Positions 46,650-57,569 of a DNA stretch of 64,000 nucleotides are shown here, one piece after another; position 1 is the first letter of the stretch; each line of letters begins with the position of its first letter. The stretch covers positions 38,202,200 through 38,266,199 of the forward strand of contig CM050648.1 of the NCBI GenBank assembly GCA_027574665.1, written 5' to 3'. The notes beneath the pieces are model-generated. The model was not told the origin of the DNA. It saw nothing but the letters and a program-made list of their open reading frames with translations, and searched no databases. A program made the position numbers and the translations under genes. Source of the stretch: Rhynochetos jubatus (Eukaryota; Chordata; Aves; Eurypygiformes; Rhynochetidae).

Positions 46650-47060
46650 GAGCTGTGCTCATCGGGAAAGTTTTCACTTGTTTTGCTAGTCTGGTGGCTC
46701 ATCCGGAGCAGTTTGATATTCAAATGAATCTGTCAGGAACAAGAGTGTGGTGCTTCAGTTCTTGCTCGGGCCTGATGACATTGATTTGTGAGCATACTGC
46801 TTGACTACGGGATGTGTGACAGATAAATTTTATCAAAATTAAGGCACAATTAAACATTTCATCTTCCTAATTACTGGCTGTAGATTCAGCCTGATGACCA
46901 TGTGCTGTAAGAAATCAGCGACCATTACACATTTTAATGGAGCACAGCTGTCTTACAGCTTGGTAATATTTGCACAGTGCCACAGAACTGTAATTTATGA
47001 TAAAAAGAAAAAATGTGTATTGGCTCTTTTTTGCCAAAATAGATTAAGGATTCATATACT
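46650..47060. promoter_or_regulatory. Candidate conserved non-coding element (enhancer-like)
   Basis: A repeat-free block has no open frame of note and dense developmental motifs. There is TGACAG with GATAAATTTTATC around 46828-46842 (the latter a near-palindrome), TAATTA-type cores around 46870, ATTCAAATGAAT at 46718-46729 (a perfect 12-base palindrome), and CAGCTG at 46947. The call is inferred from texture and motif density only. Confidence 0.3.
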
Positions 47061-47179
47061 TTAATGAGATTTGGACCTAGCCTTGGATTATCGTTATAAA
47101 TGATTTATGTGCATGTTGGTGGACTCCTGTAGTTTTGAGTTGATTTGTGTTTTGGTCGACCAATATGTAATTCAGTATT

Positions 47180-47565
47180 TCCTTGTGTGCCAGTATTTGC
47201 ATTCTTCTGCCTCTCTCCATTTCAGTTCTATTTTTCTGCCATAACTTAGCGAGAAGGGCAAGCGGGAAGGTTAAGAAAGCATCGAGGCATGATTTCCAGG
47301 AGCCTCCCTCACAGCAAAACCCACTCCTGAAGTCCCTCCTGTGCTGCCTTGTTCTGCACCCTGAGTGCAGAAAGGACAGGAGGGAGGGAGGCGAGGGGTG
47401 GTTGGTGACACCGGTCTGGATCGGGGTCACTCCTGCAGCCCGGAAAGAGAGCACAGGGGAACAGATGCTACCTGAACCCCTGCTTGGGCAGAGAGCTGCT
47501 CAAACATTGCTGTATCCCACGGCAGAGTATCAAAAACCTTTCCCCTGCTTGTTTAAAACATGACC
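47180..47565. other. GC-richer patch with overlapping open frames on both strands
   Basis: Frames of about 125 codons are open on both strands (plus 47183-47563, minus 47454-47077). This mirrors local GC enrichment rather than coding selection. A G-rich run (GGGAGGGAGGCGAGGGG, about 47381-47397) approaches but does not meet the four-run G-quadruplex rule. No family recognised. Confidence 0.35.
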
Positions 47566-47789
47566 TACAAAAGGGTGTTTGCTCCCCCACTTGATATTTT
47601 TCCTGTTCCAGTCACTTTTTCCAGAAAAGGTGTTGCTTCTCTAAAGGAAAAAAAACCAAACCATATGTACCCAGGTTATAATCTTCAGAACCACCTTTCT
47701 TCTCCATTCTTTTCTTCACTAGGTTTCTTTCACAGATTATTTAGAGAGTCTGTGGAGCAAGGGGAATGATGAAGATAAAATTAGGTGTT

Positions 47790-47828
47790 TTATATATACA
47801 CATACATACATACATATATCTATATACA
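47790..47828. repeat. (TA)n/(TACA)n microsatellite
   Basis: TATATATA, then about four CATA/TACA units, then TATATCTATATA. Confidence 0.85.
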
Positions 47829-48018
47829 TGATGGCTGTATTTGGTTTTGTGCGTGTTTTAATTTTACATTAAATTTAGTGAACCAAATTTGCACTAAGTT
47901 TAACTACTTAGACTTCCAAGGAGTCAAGCTTAAGTCCAGAGTTTGGCCCCATATGTTGTGAAACCTTGAGACCCATATGTGCAGATGAAAAGAGAAACTG
48001 AATTCTGATTTTCATAAT

Positions 48019-48042
48019 AAAAAAAAAAAAAAAAAAAAAAAA
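48019..48042. repeat. Poly(A) run, 24 bases
   Basis: Twenty-four uninterrupted A. An AATAAA overlaps its left edge (48016-48021). No recognisable processed pseudogene lies upstream. Confidence 0.95.
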
Positions 48043-51000
48043 TCTTGTCCAAGCTTGATTTACTTCAGTGTTCATATGCTGGAATGTTTCATACTGTACC
48101 AGGTTGCATATGCTTGCACACTAATTCTCAATTGCCGTATGCAGTTTGTGACAACCATCTGCTAAGACCTCCCTTAGAGTTCTTTCTCCCACTCAGCCCA
48201 GCTGAAATAAAAATATGGACAGAAACAACTTCTGCAGGGAAATGAAAAAGTTAATAGGGGACTTGGAGTTAGACTGCATATCTGATTCGAATTCAATTGC
48301 TCCTACAACTTATGCCATACTTATAAAACATGCTGGAGGTGTAAAAGATTAAATATAACAGAAAACTGTAACATAAAGCCATACTTCCTTTGACAGACTC
48401 GACTGTGCTAGAAAGGTAATAGTAGAATATGTACGCACAGTGCACATGTGTTAGCTAGCTCTCACTAACAATTCTAAAACAGCAGCTTAGACTAACTGTG
48501 TATAGCACCTTATCGCATTAAAGCACCCTAAAGCAGGAGGGGGATGAGTGGTGAGAAAAAGAGGGTGTGAGGGAGAAGGGGCTGAAAAAATCTGCTCTCA
48601 GTTTCATCGCTAGAGAAGCAATTCCACTTAAGCCAGTCTCATCAGAAACTTTGAGTGCCGGGTGTCAGCTGCTCTCGTTCAAGTCAACGACCAGAGCATC
48701 TGATAGTCAGGTGAAGGAAATGGGCAGATGCACAAGCCATGAGCAATGCTGGAGGAGGGAGCTGTGGGGTAAGAAAGTGAAGATGGTCTGTCACCTTCAA
48801 GTATCTGATGTCCAGTTTTCCATTTCAACTTATCATGCAGCACTGGGTTTAATCCCCCATCATGAGTATTTTGGGAGAGAGAGAGAGTTCAAATGTCCAA
48901 GTAGTCAGACCTCTGCCTCCAAACAGGACTGGCAATGCTGAAGACATAGAGTTCAGTGATGGGAAGTCAGTGTTTAGCATATTTGTTCTTTAAAACCTCT
49001 TCACACAATTAAGTTGATCCAATCAGATTTTTCCTAAGATAAAACCTATTTCCATTTTTACTACTTCAAGCCTCATGTTTCTTGCTGGAGTGTCAGCTGT
49101 CATGGAAAAAGGTGGTGGTGGGTTTCCCTAGTGCTGCTCCTCTGCACATTGGCTGAGCTCCTGGTAGTGTGGAGCAGAGGTAAAGAAGATTCCAGGTGTC
49201 TTCTGGGCAAGAAATCTATACCTACATGCCAGTACGATGTTCATCTAGTTCATAACAACATGATGGTTTTGCCCCATGTTTGGTCTGTAAGAGGAGACTA
49301 GTTCCCCAAGAGAATAATGAAGAGTTATACATTTTGAGGTGGAAATCATGAATCCTGATTTGCATTTCTGCTGTGACTTTACCTCAGCAGGTTTTCAGTG
49401 TAAGAGACAGTGAAAATTCAATCCCAGTGACAAAGCCTAACTGCTCCGAATTAAAAGGGGAAGAAGGGAAAAGAGGAGTGATTTTCCAACTGATGAAAAA
49501 AGCATACCTGGAACTCATGTTTTGTTACATTTTTAAAGGTGAGACTACCTCAGGTGATACCTTGCGTTTTAAAGGCTCAGTAAGTCGTAAGAGTTTTTCG
49601 TCCTAGAAATTGTAAGGCTGCACATATGTAAACCTTGAAGCTGAAATGGGTCTGAACTATTTTAAGAGCTTTTGAAAGGCTGGCATATTAAGTTATATAT
49701 CAATCTGTCCTCCATTGGTTATTATCTTAACAGCTGCTCTAAGCGTAGCCTATCAGTTTTAAATATAGGAACAGCAGTAAATAGTGCATTATGATATTCC
49801 AGATGGAACACTTAAAAGAAATTGAAATATCCATATATTTGAGAATTTTCTATGGCACCACTATTATGTCATCATTTTCTGTACGTAGCGTAACAATCTC
49901 TTATCCCTACAGCATTAAAAAGTTTGAGGACGTGGATGAGTGGAGAACTGACCACAACCAAAGCGAGACCTTTCGGCTGCAGAAAATGTTCCAGGGTTTG
50001 ATGCAGGAGTGGAGGAGAGGAAAGAGTGCACCAGGCTCTGGGATCTGGTTTCTCTTCTGGATTCTTTCTCCTCATGCCACTGTGGGAAATCTCTATGAGG
50101 CCACAGCATCATGAACCATCTATTGCTGACTTGTAGCATGTGATACCTTGAGGGTTGTCTGCTCTAGAAGGAGAATATCTACATTAAATGGAATCAGGGA
50201 GAAGGGTGGGTCTAGTGACCCAGCATTTCTGATGGGGAAAACATCCTGAATCCAACTGAAGGTCGCATGGCCTTCCCATCACGCAGCCTAACTGATGTGC
50301 TTTGTTTACATAGTGAAAGGGAAGTGAAATGACATTCACCATTTTTCCTCTGCTGTAAAATTAGCTGCATTAGGTTGTAGTAGCTTGCTTTTGAAGGACT
50401 GGGACTTGATGTGAAGAGGTCTAATTCAGATTCTGAGCTGAGAGACTGGCCTGCCAAGCCCTGGATGTGATACCTGTATTAAGTACCGTGTGGATTAGTA
50501 TTGCACTAACCACACACAAGCCTCTGCAAATCTGCTTTTTTTTTCCCACTTGCATTGCTTAGGATGTCTATGCTCGCCCCATTGCACAGACAGGGTGTTT
50601 AGCTGCAGGCCTTACTGTAGTTGCTTCAGAGGTCCACTAGCTCAGCAACTTAAGAAACACAGAAGGCAAGGTGTCATGTCTCGTGCACATGTGTTTTATT
50701 ACAGGGGCATTTAATAGGTCAACTTAACCTTGCCATAAAAATATAAAAATATAACCCGACATACATCCTAAAACAAAGTGAGGAACATAGGCCAAATGCC
50801 AGAAGGTAGTGTAACTGTGACAGTGCTGGTGTGACCACCTTGTCTGTCACTGCTGGTCTTCCATGCAGTTGAGTTGGCTTTAGAGGACCAGGATCTTTGG
50901 AAAATGCTTGGGAAAGACACTCAGCAGGCCCAGGAAATATTGTTTTTATTACATGCAAATACACTTTACTTGCTGACTACTTCAGTTGTCCTCAGCTCTT

Positions 51001-53149
51001 TGAAATCCATTTCCTGCACTGGGATGTCGTGGTCTTTTTTCAAGTAAGATACAGGCAGCATCTTTAACATGTAATCTCCACCACTATGCAAGTGGTAAGT
51101 ATTTCTTACTCCTGTCGCTACCGTTAAACTCTGGAATCTTGTGCTCCAGGTGGAGGACAACTAAAGACCAATTGCTGATATTTCTGTTGCTTAATTGATT
51201 TGGTGTTATCCTACTGCCCAGCAGCTATCTCAGATGTTGTTAAACATACCTTGGATAAACGTGCAGGTTTTCTCTTTGGAATTGATGAGGCTAACAGACT
51301 ACAGTCTGTAAACCTGTAGTTTTTCTGAGGTACTTTTCACTGAGTCGGCTATATCTTTAAACTGCTGGTATTAATTAAAATAGTAATTAGACTATATAGC
51401 ACTCTGGTGCTGTGACCAGGCAAGACCCTATCTCCTGTTAGCCCCGTATGTAAGGCTGTTTCTGCCCAGTGGTTAATTCCTTCCCCATGCCAGTGGGGGA
51501 GGTTATCAGCCATGATGTGAGGGAAACGGTCAGCTCACATCCCTGTCGAAAACAAAGTGTCACGGAGATGGCTTATGTGGGAATCACAGAATATCTTACT
51601 GGTTCCTTTGTAGCACTGCTGTTAGCACCAGGTACCTGTTCTGTTATTGCATCTCAACCGAGCAGGGATCTTCAGCTGACTGATGGAAAGCTTTTTAACC
51701 CAGACTGCACCTGACCACCTGATCACGCCAAGAGACCTGTGTAGTGTCATTCTCAGGAAACCATTCAGCCTCCAGCAACTTTCCTAGGTAAGGTCAGCTA
51801 CAAAACAAGCTTCTTTTTGTAAATGGGAAAAAAAAAATCTCAAAACTCTCCACCTCCCCAAGGTCTGTTTGTAAGCCAGGCCAATACAGGCCATGGAAGT
51901 GTAGCTCCCAAATGATCCATCCAGATTGTCCTGCTATTGGGCTGTGTTACACCCCAGAGTTATTTCTAAATGTAGATAAATACAATATTTATTTATAAAA
52001 GGTCATGCTTAAGCAATGTGACACTGGAATGAATTTAAGACCTTCCTTAGCACCCAGTTCATGGAGTCTTGATCCCTAACTTTGGGTGCAACCATAGCAA
52101 CCCTGTAGTTTTCAATAAAATTTCCACTTATTGATACTAGTGTGAACGGCTGAAGGCAATTACCTATACACTGCTCTGTATGCGCTGGGAAGAAGCACAT
52201 TACAGGATGCCTATAGCCACATAACTCAGTATCAGTGGCAAGAGTCACTATAGGAGCAACTTGATAACTGAATGCTGAAAAACCTCTGGCAGATTAGTTC
52301 CTCTTACTAGTAGGTGTTACTGTGACAATATATCAATCTTTTTAAAGTAATGCATTACCATTCACAGGTCCGTGGGCTGCTTTTATATTTCCATCATCAT
52401 ATCTGTGGCCTTCAAAGTTACAGCTGATGGACCTTCTGTCAAGACCCAGATATTTAATCAATGTGACAGCATCCTACATATTTTTGAACCCCAGAGGCCT
52501 TGGAAAAGTTTAATGCAGCTTCCAGGTAAAGTTCAATCCACATGGCTGAGTCCCCTGAAGTATTTTCTGCAGACAATTCCCCTCCCCCACGTTTTAACAT
52601 ACCCAATGTCCTTTGCATTTGAAGAAAGTAAAGAGCTAAGCTGGAAGGCCATGTATTATTGCTACAGAAGTATGTGCTTTACAGAGCTCTGCCCACTAAA
52701 AAGTTGGGTGCAAGGCCTATAGTTAACCCTCCCACTTGGAAGAAACTGTTAGGACTTTTGCCAACAATAATTATGCCCTTCCATCACAATAACCTACTAT
52801 TAAATGTATGTTTGCAAGCATTTGTAGCCTACAATATGAAGAGAAACAATTTTGAGGAAAGGAAAATGCGTATTAATATATGATGGGTACAGCAACAGTT
52901 TTATTAATAAAGAAACATCCCATTGCTGATCTCAGATACAGTGTGCATGCACTGACACAATCCCATCAGTGACCTCAGGTTGTTTTTAATACTGTTATAA
53001 CTGGAATCACCAAATGATGCTGGGGAAGCAGGATTACTCAAGAAAGCCACTGTGGGCCTGGAAGCCTCTGTGCTTTCCCCAGCTATAGCATTTGTTAGAA
53101 ATGACAGTCCCTCTTTCTATGTATCTTGCTTCCCGAAGATAAAATTATT

Positions 53150-53165
53150 CCCTCTCTCTCTCTTT
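53150..53165. repeat. Short (TC)n microsatellite
   Basis: About seven TC units. Confidence 0.75.
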
Positions 53166-54620
53166 ATATGTACAAATAAACATGCACACAGGGTCAGAAT
53201 CTGTCCCACAGTTCTTTTGTTCACAGCATTTGCAAATGAGTGATAATTATACATAAAATAAATAAATGCTAGCCACATTATGATATGAATTTCCTTCAGA
53301 AGGGAATGTTCCAGAATCCTAATGGCTGCATTTTCTTTGTCTGTCTGAGTTTTACCCTTTATATGCAACATTATTAAATATAGTCATTATCTGACTTAAA
53401 CAAATAATAATGCGTGTGATTATAGCAGAAGTCAGTTCACTTGTGGTTAAGTTAAAATGCTATATATAAGATACATTAGTGTGATCTGTATAATATCAAA
53501 AATTTAAACAATGAAAAATAACATTATCAAACATGAAAATCCATTAATGCTAGTCATTAGATTTTAACTACGCTTTTAGGGTTGTTAATGTGGAGAAGGG
53601 GAAGACACTTCAGCTGACCATGCCTAATGCTGCAAGCATGCAGCAGAATTAAATTCTTTATTTTCTCAGTCCTCAGTAAAGAAAACAGGAGCATTACCTA
53701 TTAAAATATAACACCTTTGACGAAAAGATTCCTGAGTTCCTAGCCCCTTATTATAGCTTCTGTCCAGAAATTGTACTGCAGGTACTATATTGCATAAATA
53801 AGCTGGCCTGTCAGGTTTTTGGCAATTTATGGGGCTGGTCAGCCTGTACATTCATGCAGTTTTTTGTTGCAATGAGATGTAATGGCTTTTCAGCGCACCA
53901 TAAGCACAGTTGTGACCACAGGCTCACTAGTGTCATTTTGTGTGCAGTAATGAAGCCTGACGAGTGGTCTCCTGCTTGCAGATAGCCGGCTGTTGTCCTA
54001 AAAATGCAAACCATTGCCTCAGGCCATGGAATCAGGAACAGGCAAAGGACAGTGGCACAGGCACGGCTCCCCACTGCTCACCCTCCCTTTAGCACACTGT
54101 ACTTGGATGCAGTAGAATAGTCTTTACCCTTGTACATAAGGACACAATGAAAGAAAGTGATAAAAGCAATTGTATGAAGGCCATGTTGGAAATCAGGTTT
54201 TGTGAAGTTACTGAGCTGACGTTTAGGGGGAAAAAAAAAGAATCCGTCACCAATAGGTTTTCCCCCCATGCACAGCGAGTCCTTTGAGCAAAAATGCTGC
54301 TACTTCATCATCGTTTCCCTTCCTGTTTGTTGGGTTTTTTTTTTAATCTGTATAAATATTTGTGCAGAAATGTGCATGCATGCTTATTTATATTTATTTA
54401 TATTTTGAGAATATGTACTTACACCCACACCAGCACACACACACGCATGTGTACATAGATCCAGAGAGACAGAGCTAGCAGGCACAGCAAATCACAGAAA
54501 CAAGCCTCGACGCTTTTTTTTTTTCACAGCTCATCAATATTCCACGGCCCGGGAAGGCCAGGCCTGCACAGGGGTTCACACTTCCCACGGCACAGCCGGC
54601 CCCACCGCAGATCCCCCTCC

Positions 54621-54694
54621 TCACTTCGACAACTGAGGGTCACTGAAGAGCCACTCTAAGACGGGTGGCTCGGTGCTGGGAGAGGGCTGCTTCT
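54621..54694 (-). other. Candidate terminal coding exon (minus strand)
   Basis: On the minus strand a T-rich tract ending TTTTTTTCCAG (54705-54695) precedes 74 bases open to a TGA at 54623-54621. The product reads KQPSPSTEPPVLEWLFSDPQ then LSK. It is proline/serine-rich followed by a hydrophobic-acidic end, in the style of a genuine C-terminus, but I cannot assign it to a family. The segment is GC-richer than its flanks, and a CpG-containing GC-rich stretch follows at 54540-54620. The frame also continues upstream through the pyrimidine tract for a total of 94 codons, so splicing is not required. Confidence 0.22.
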
Positions 54695-55011
54695 CTGGAA
54701 AAAAATGAAAAATAAGTCTGCCCTGAGTCAAATAGCAACTAGGCCTTGTCCTGGAATTGTGTGATTTAATTAGGCCTCTTTCCATACCCCCAGCACCACC
54801 GAGCACCCTGGGTGCTCGTGGCAGGGGACTGTCTAAATCCTGAAACCTGAAAGGTGGTTTATTCTTCAGGAGGGTAGGAACTGCTTTTGTGGGTTCTGTA
54901 GGCAATCCTAGTGTTTCGTAGACTTTTGTAAATACAAAAATTTCATTTTGTAAGCTACAAATCTGTTTCGGTTATACCCTCATTGTCCTATTCCTTCTCA
55001 CTCTTTCATAG

Positions 55012-55124
55012 ATGCCTGATGGTCATCCTTCCCCCCCGGCCACTTTTTACCTCGTGGGAAGTGTCATTGTAAAATGCCATTTTAGAGGAGAATGTGGAGC
55101 CCAGGGCTCTCGCGCTTGTCTCAG
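55012..55124 (+). other. Candidate 113-nt exon (plus strand)
   Basis: An excellent acceptor (CTATTCCTTCTCACTCTTTC followed by ATAG, ending at 55011) and an excellent donor (CTCAG/GTAAGACC, intron from 55125) flank 113 bases. The frame starting at the first base is open throughout: it begins with ATG, reads MPDGHPSPPATFYLVGSV, and ends with Cys-containing residues. The other two frames have stops. GC content is above that of the flanks. No homologue recognised. It lies on the opposite strand to the two exon-like segments around it, so it does not belong with them. Confidence 0.28.
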
Positions 55125-55129
55125 GTAAG

Positions 55130-56450
55130 ACCTTTCCCATCTTCATCCTCAAAATATTTGTCCCCTCATCTCACAGTCTGCAAAAAGCTGCCTTTTACTT
55201 GATGTGTCTTGTGCAGAGGTAGACTTGGGTGGTTCATGAGGCTGAGAAGAGGGGAGTCAAGATAGGGGATTGCTTGCAGGTACTGGTCATCAGCTGCATT
55301 TTTGTCTTAGAAGTGAGACCCTGGCCCTCAAACATAAAGCCTAGACTACCTGTTTTTTCAATTCCTTCTGAAATACAAGGAAATATTTGGCGAACAGCAA
55401 ACTAGCACACCCGGCACAAACAAGCAGTTCATCACATTACGTGACACAAAAATGGCAAAAGCACATTACATTTATCTTTATTTCTTAAATGTGTAGCTTA
55501 ATATTGATATTTTTGAAATGTTAAATATAAATCAGAAAACATACAGAATATACAGTGTTGCCTTGGGAACCTCTACTTACTTTTTTTTTTTTTTTCCATT
55601 TGTGAAATTTTATGATAGAAACTCTGCAAAGTTAAGTAGCATTAACCCAATCTTTCGGTATATATAATACAAAATGCTTGAACTTCTGGGACAGCAGCTA
55701 TTTCTATGGATACAGTATGTTGAACAGACACGGAACAAAGAAAACCAAAACAGTTGGTTCTCTGCTGTCAAGGAAACAAGCTGCTCTTTCTGCTTAAATA
55801 TCTCTTACCAAAACTAGGAGGAAAAATCCTCCAAAACTCGAATTCAGACTTAAAAAGAAGAAATCTGACTTACAGGTGCTGGAATGAATGCATTTTCAGG
55901 TATTTCAGTAAGGGATATTATTATGACTAATATAGGTAAATCGACATATATTCCTGAAAGCCACTAAGGTTAAGGTTATTCTTAAAGGTAAATATTAAAT
56001 CACTTTTTGAGAACAGTAGGACTCCAGAAGGAAAGTGAGAAAACATTCTGCAATGTTCTGTTTACTGTGCTGCATGCAGATTACTTATTTAGATTAAATT
56101 CTGTTATTTTTGCTCTTGTAATTAAAAATCCTTATTTTTTTTTTTCCTTTTCCCCCTATTCAAGACATTAGGCACTTTGTGGCTTAAAATAACAAAATCT
56201 AACCCTCATATTTGCTGAGAAAAACCAGAACATTTTAATGGGTATATTTCTTTCAGAAGTATTACCAAAGGTGTACCGGATAGAATTACTTCATCTGATA
56301 AACAGGATAAGTGAAGATGCACATACGTGACACTTCCAATGCACAAATGACATGGGAGACAGGAGCTACTCAGAAACATGGTTAAGGTTACATGAAAGAA
56401 AAGGGTTATAGGAAAAAATGAAATTACTCATAACCTTTCTAGAATTTTGG
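55130..56450. other. Anonymous AT-rich non-coding DNA
   Basis: T runs at 55581-55597 and 56136-56146. A further exon-like minus-strand stretch at about 55874-55963 (acceptor GGCTTTCAG, donor GCACCT/GTAAGT, one open frame) is too AT-rich to list with confidence. Confidence 0.45.
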
Positions 56451-56456
56451 CGTTAC

Positions 56457-56574
56457 CTCCAGTTGAGTAACATTCTGGTTCTGGTTGGAATAAGCTTCAT
56501 CTTGAGCTCCTGCACTTTAGTGGAGGATACTGCAAGACTCTCAGGGAAGCACCACACCAGAAAATAGGTCTCTT
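56457..56574 (-). other. Candidate 118-nt exon (minus strand)
   Basis: On the minus strand an acceptor TATTTTTCTGTCTTAG (ending at 56575) and a donor CTGGAG/GTAACG (intron from 56456) flank 118 bases. One frame is open through the whole segment (38 codons) and includes FPESLAVSSTKVQELKMKL; the other two have stops. It would lie upstream of the candidate terminal exon at 54694-54621. No intervening exon with matching phase was found. Unrecognised. Confidence 0.2.
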
Positions 56575-57546
56575 CTAAGACAGAAAAATATCCTACAAAA
56601 AAGATTGTGATCTGACACATACCACATAAGCTCACAGCATTTTTAGATGTGTAAATAGACCCAAAATGCCCAGCTAGCTTTGAAAGAAGTTCACAAATAT
56701 AAATCCTTGCCTATTCACAGCACCATTTCTAATTTAAATCAGTGAGCACAAACGAGGTGGAAGGCAAACGATCTGTTGAGTTAAAGTTGGCTTTGTTTAT
56801 GGCTTCTCTGGCAAGCTGTGTAACACCACTGGTGGGCTTACATGTATGATGGCTGGATATCAAGTGTCCTTCCCCCATGGGAACTCTCCATTCACACATT
56901 CTAAGCTCCCAGTGCTGGAAAAGTTATGCACATTCAGGTCTTTACCCTTCTGTGTAGAGAGATTGAAGTAAACAATCTCACCGCACTTTTCCTGAGGGAT
57001 GGGAGCTGCAAAGGAATCTGAGTGTGTAAACAATCTTGCGTCTGGAGATAGCATCTGTCTTGGTAGGAACTTACAGAAACATTCAATGTATTTTGCCCAT
57101 CGCATACAAATGGTTAAGGCTGATTTTTGAGGAGAATCACCATAAAAACCCCTGCTCCTTATGCAAAGTGAACAGAAGGAAGTCCTTTGTCTAGGTATTC
57201 TTGCTTGCTCCATCAGCTTTTTTGGTCTTGTAGGCTAGAATTAGGGTTTAGAGTGGGGTTTTTTCATGAGAAAATGTTGTGAAGCAAATTAAAACCACAG
57301 CCCTTAAGGAACAAGAAACTGACAGATTCAAAAGGCACATTCTGAAATGTTGTTAAAGATGCTCTATACACAACCCCACTAAAATAAGAATTACTACTGA
57401 AGACCTAGCAGTTATCCATAATTAACGTCACAGTGTCTTCTTCACAAGTGCATGGGTTATAAAATTCTGTATAGTAACTTCCTTATCTTTGAATTTCCTG
57501 GCTTTTCTTACTTTGTTTAGACACTATTATAGCAGAAAAGAGGAGT

Positions 57547-57564
57547 GGGTTTGGGGAGGGAGGG
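57547..57564 (+). repeat. G-quadruplex motif
   Basis: GGG-TTT-GGGG-A-GGG-A-GGG: four G runs with loops of 3, 1 and 1 bases. Such short loops predict a stable structure. Confidence 0.85.
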
Positions 57565-57569
57565 ATAGT

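Larger units (their letters stand above)
47570..54500. other. Anonymous AT-rich non-coding DNA
   Basis: No gene or transposon recognised. The stretches 53380-53660 and 53800-54060 are repeat-free, rich in TAAT/ATTA cores and resemble conserved non-coding DNA, but this is only an impression. Microsatellites are listed separately. Confidence 0.5.

Noticed and set aside
47183-47563. 126-codon plus-strand frame
   Set aside because: An equally long frame is open on the opposite strand. No motif or splice signals.
48016-48042. Processed pseudogene ending in AATAAA and poly(A)
   Set aside because: The signal directly abuts the A run instead of lying 15-30 bases before it, and the upstream sequence shows no gene similarity.
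56860-57213. 117-codon minus-strand frame
   Set aside because: Open but without recognised domain. The internal donor-like GTAAGTT has no matching acceptor in phase.
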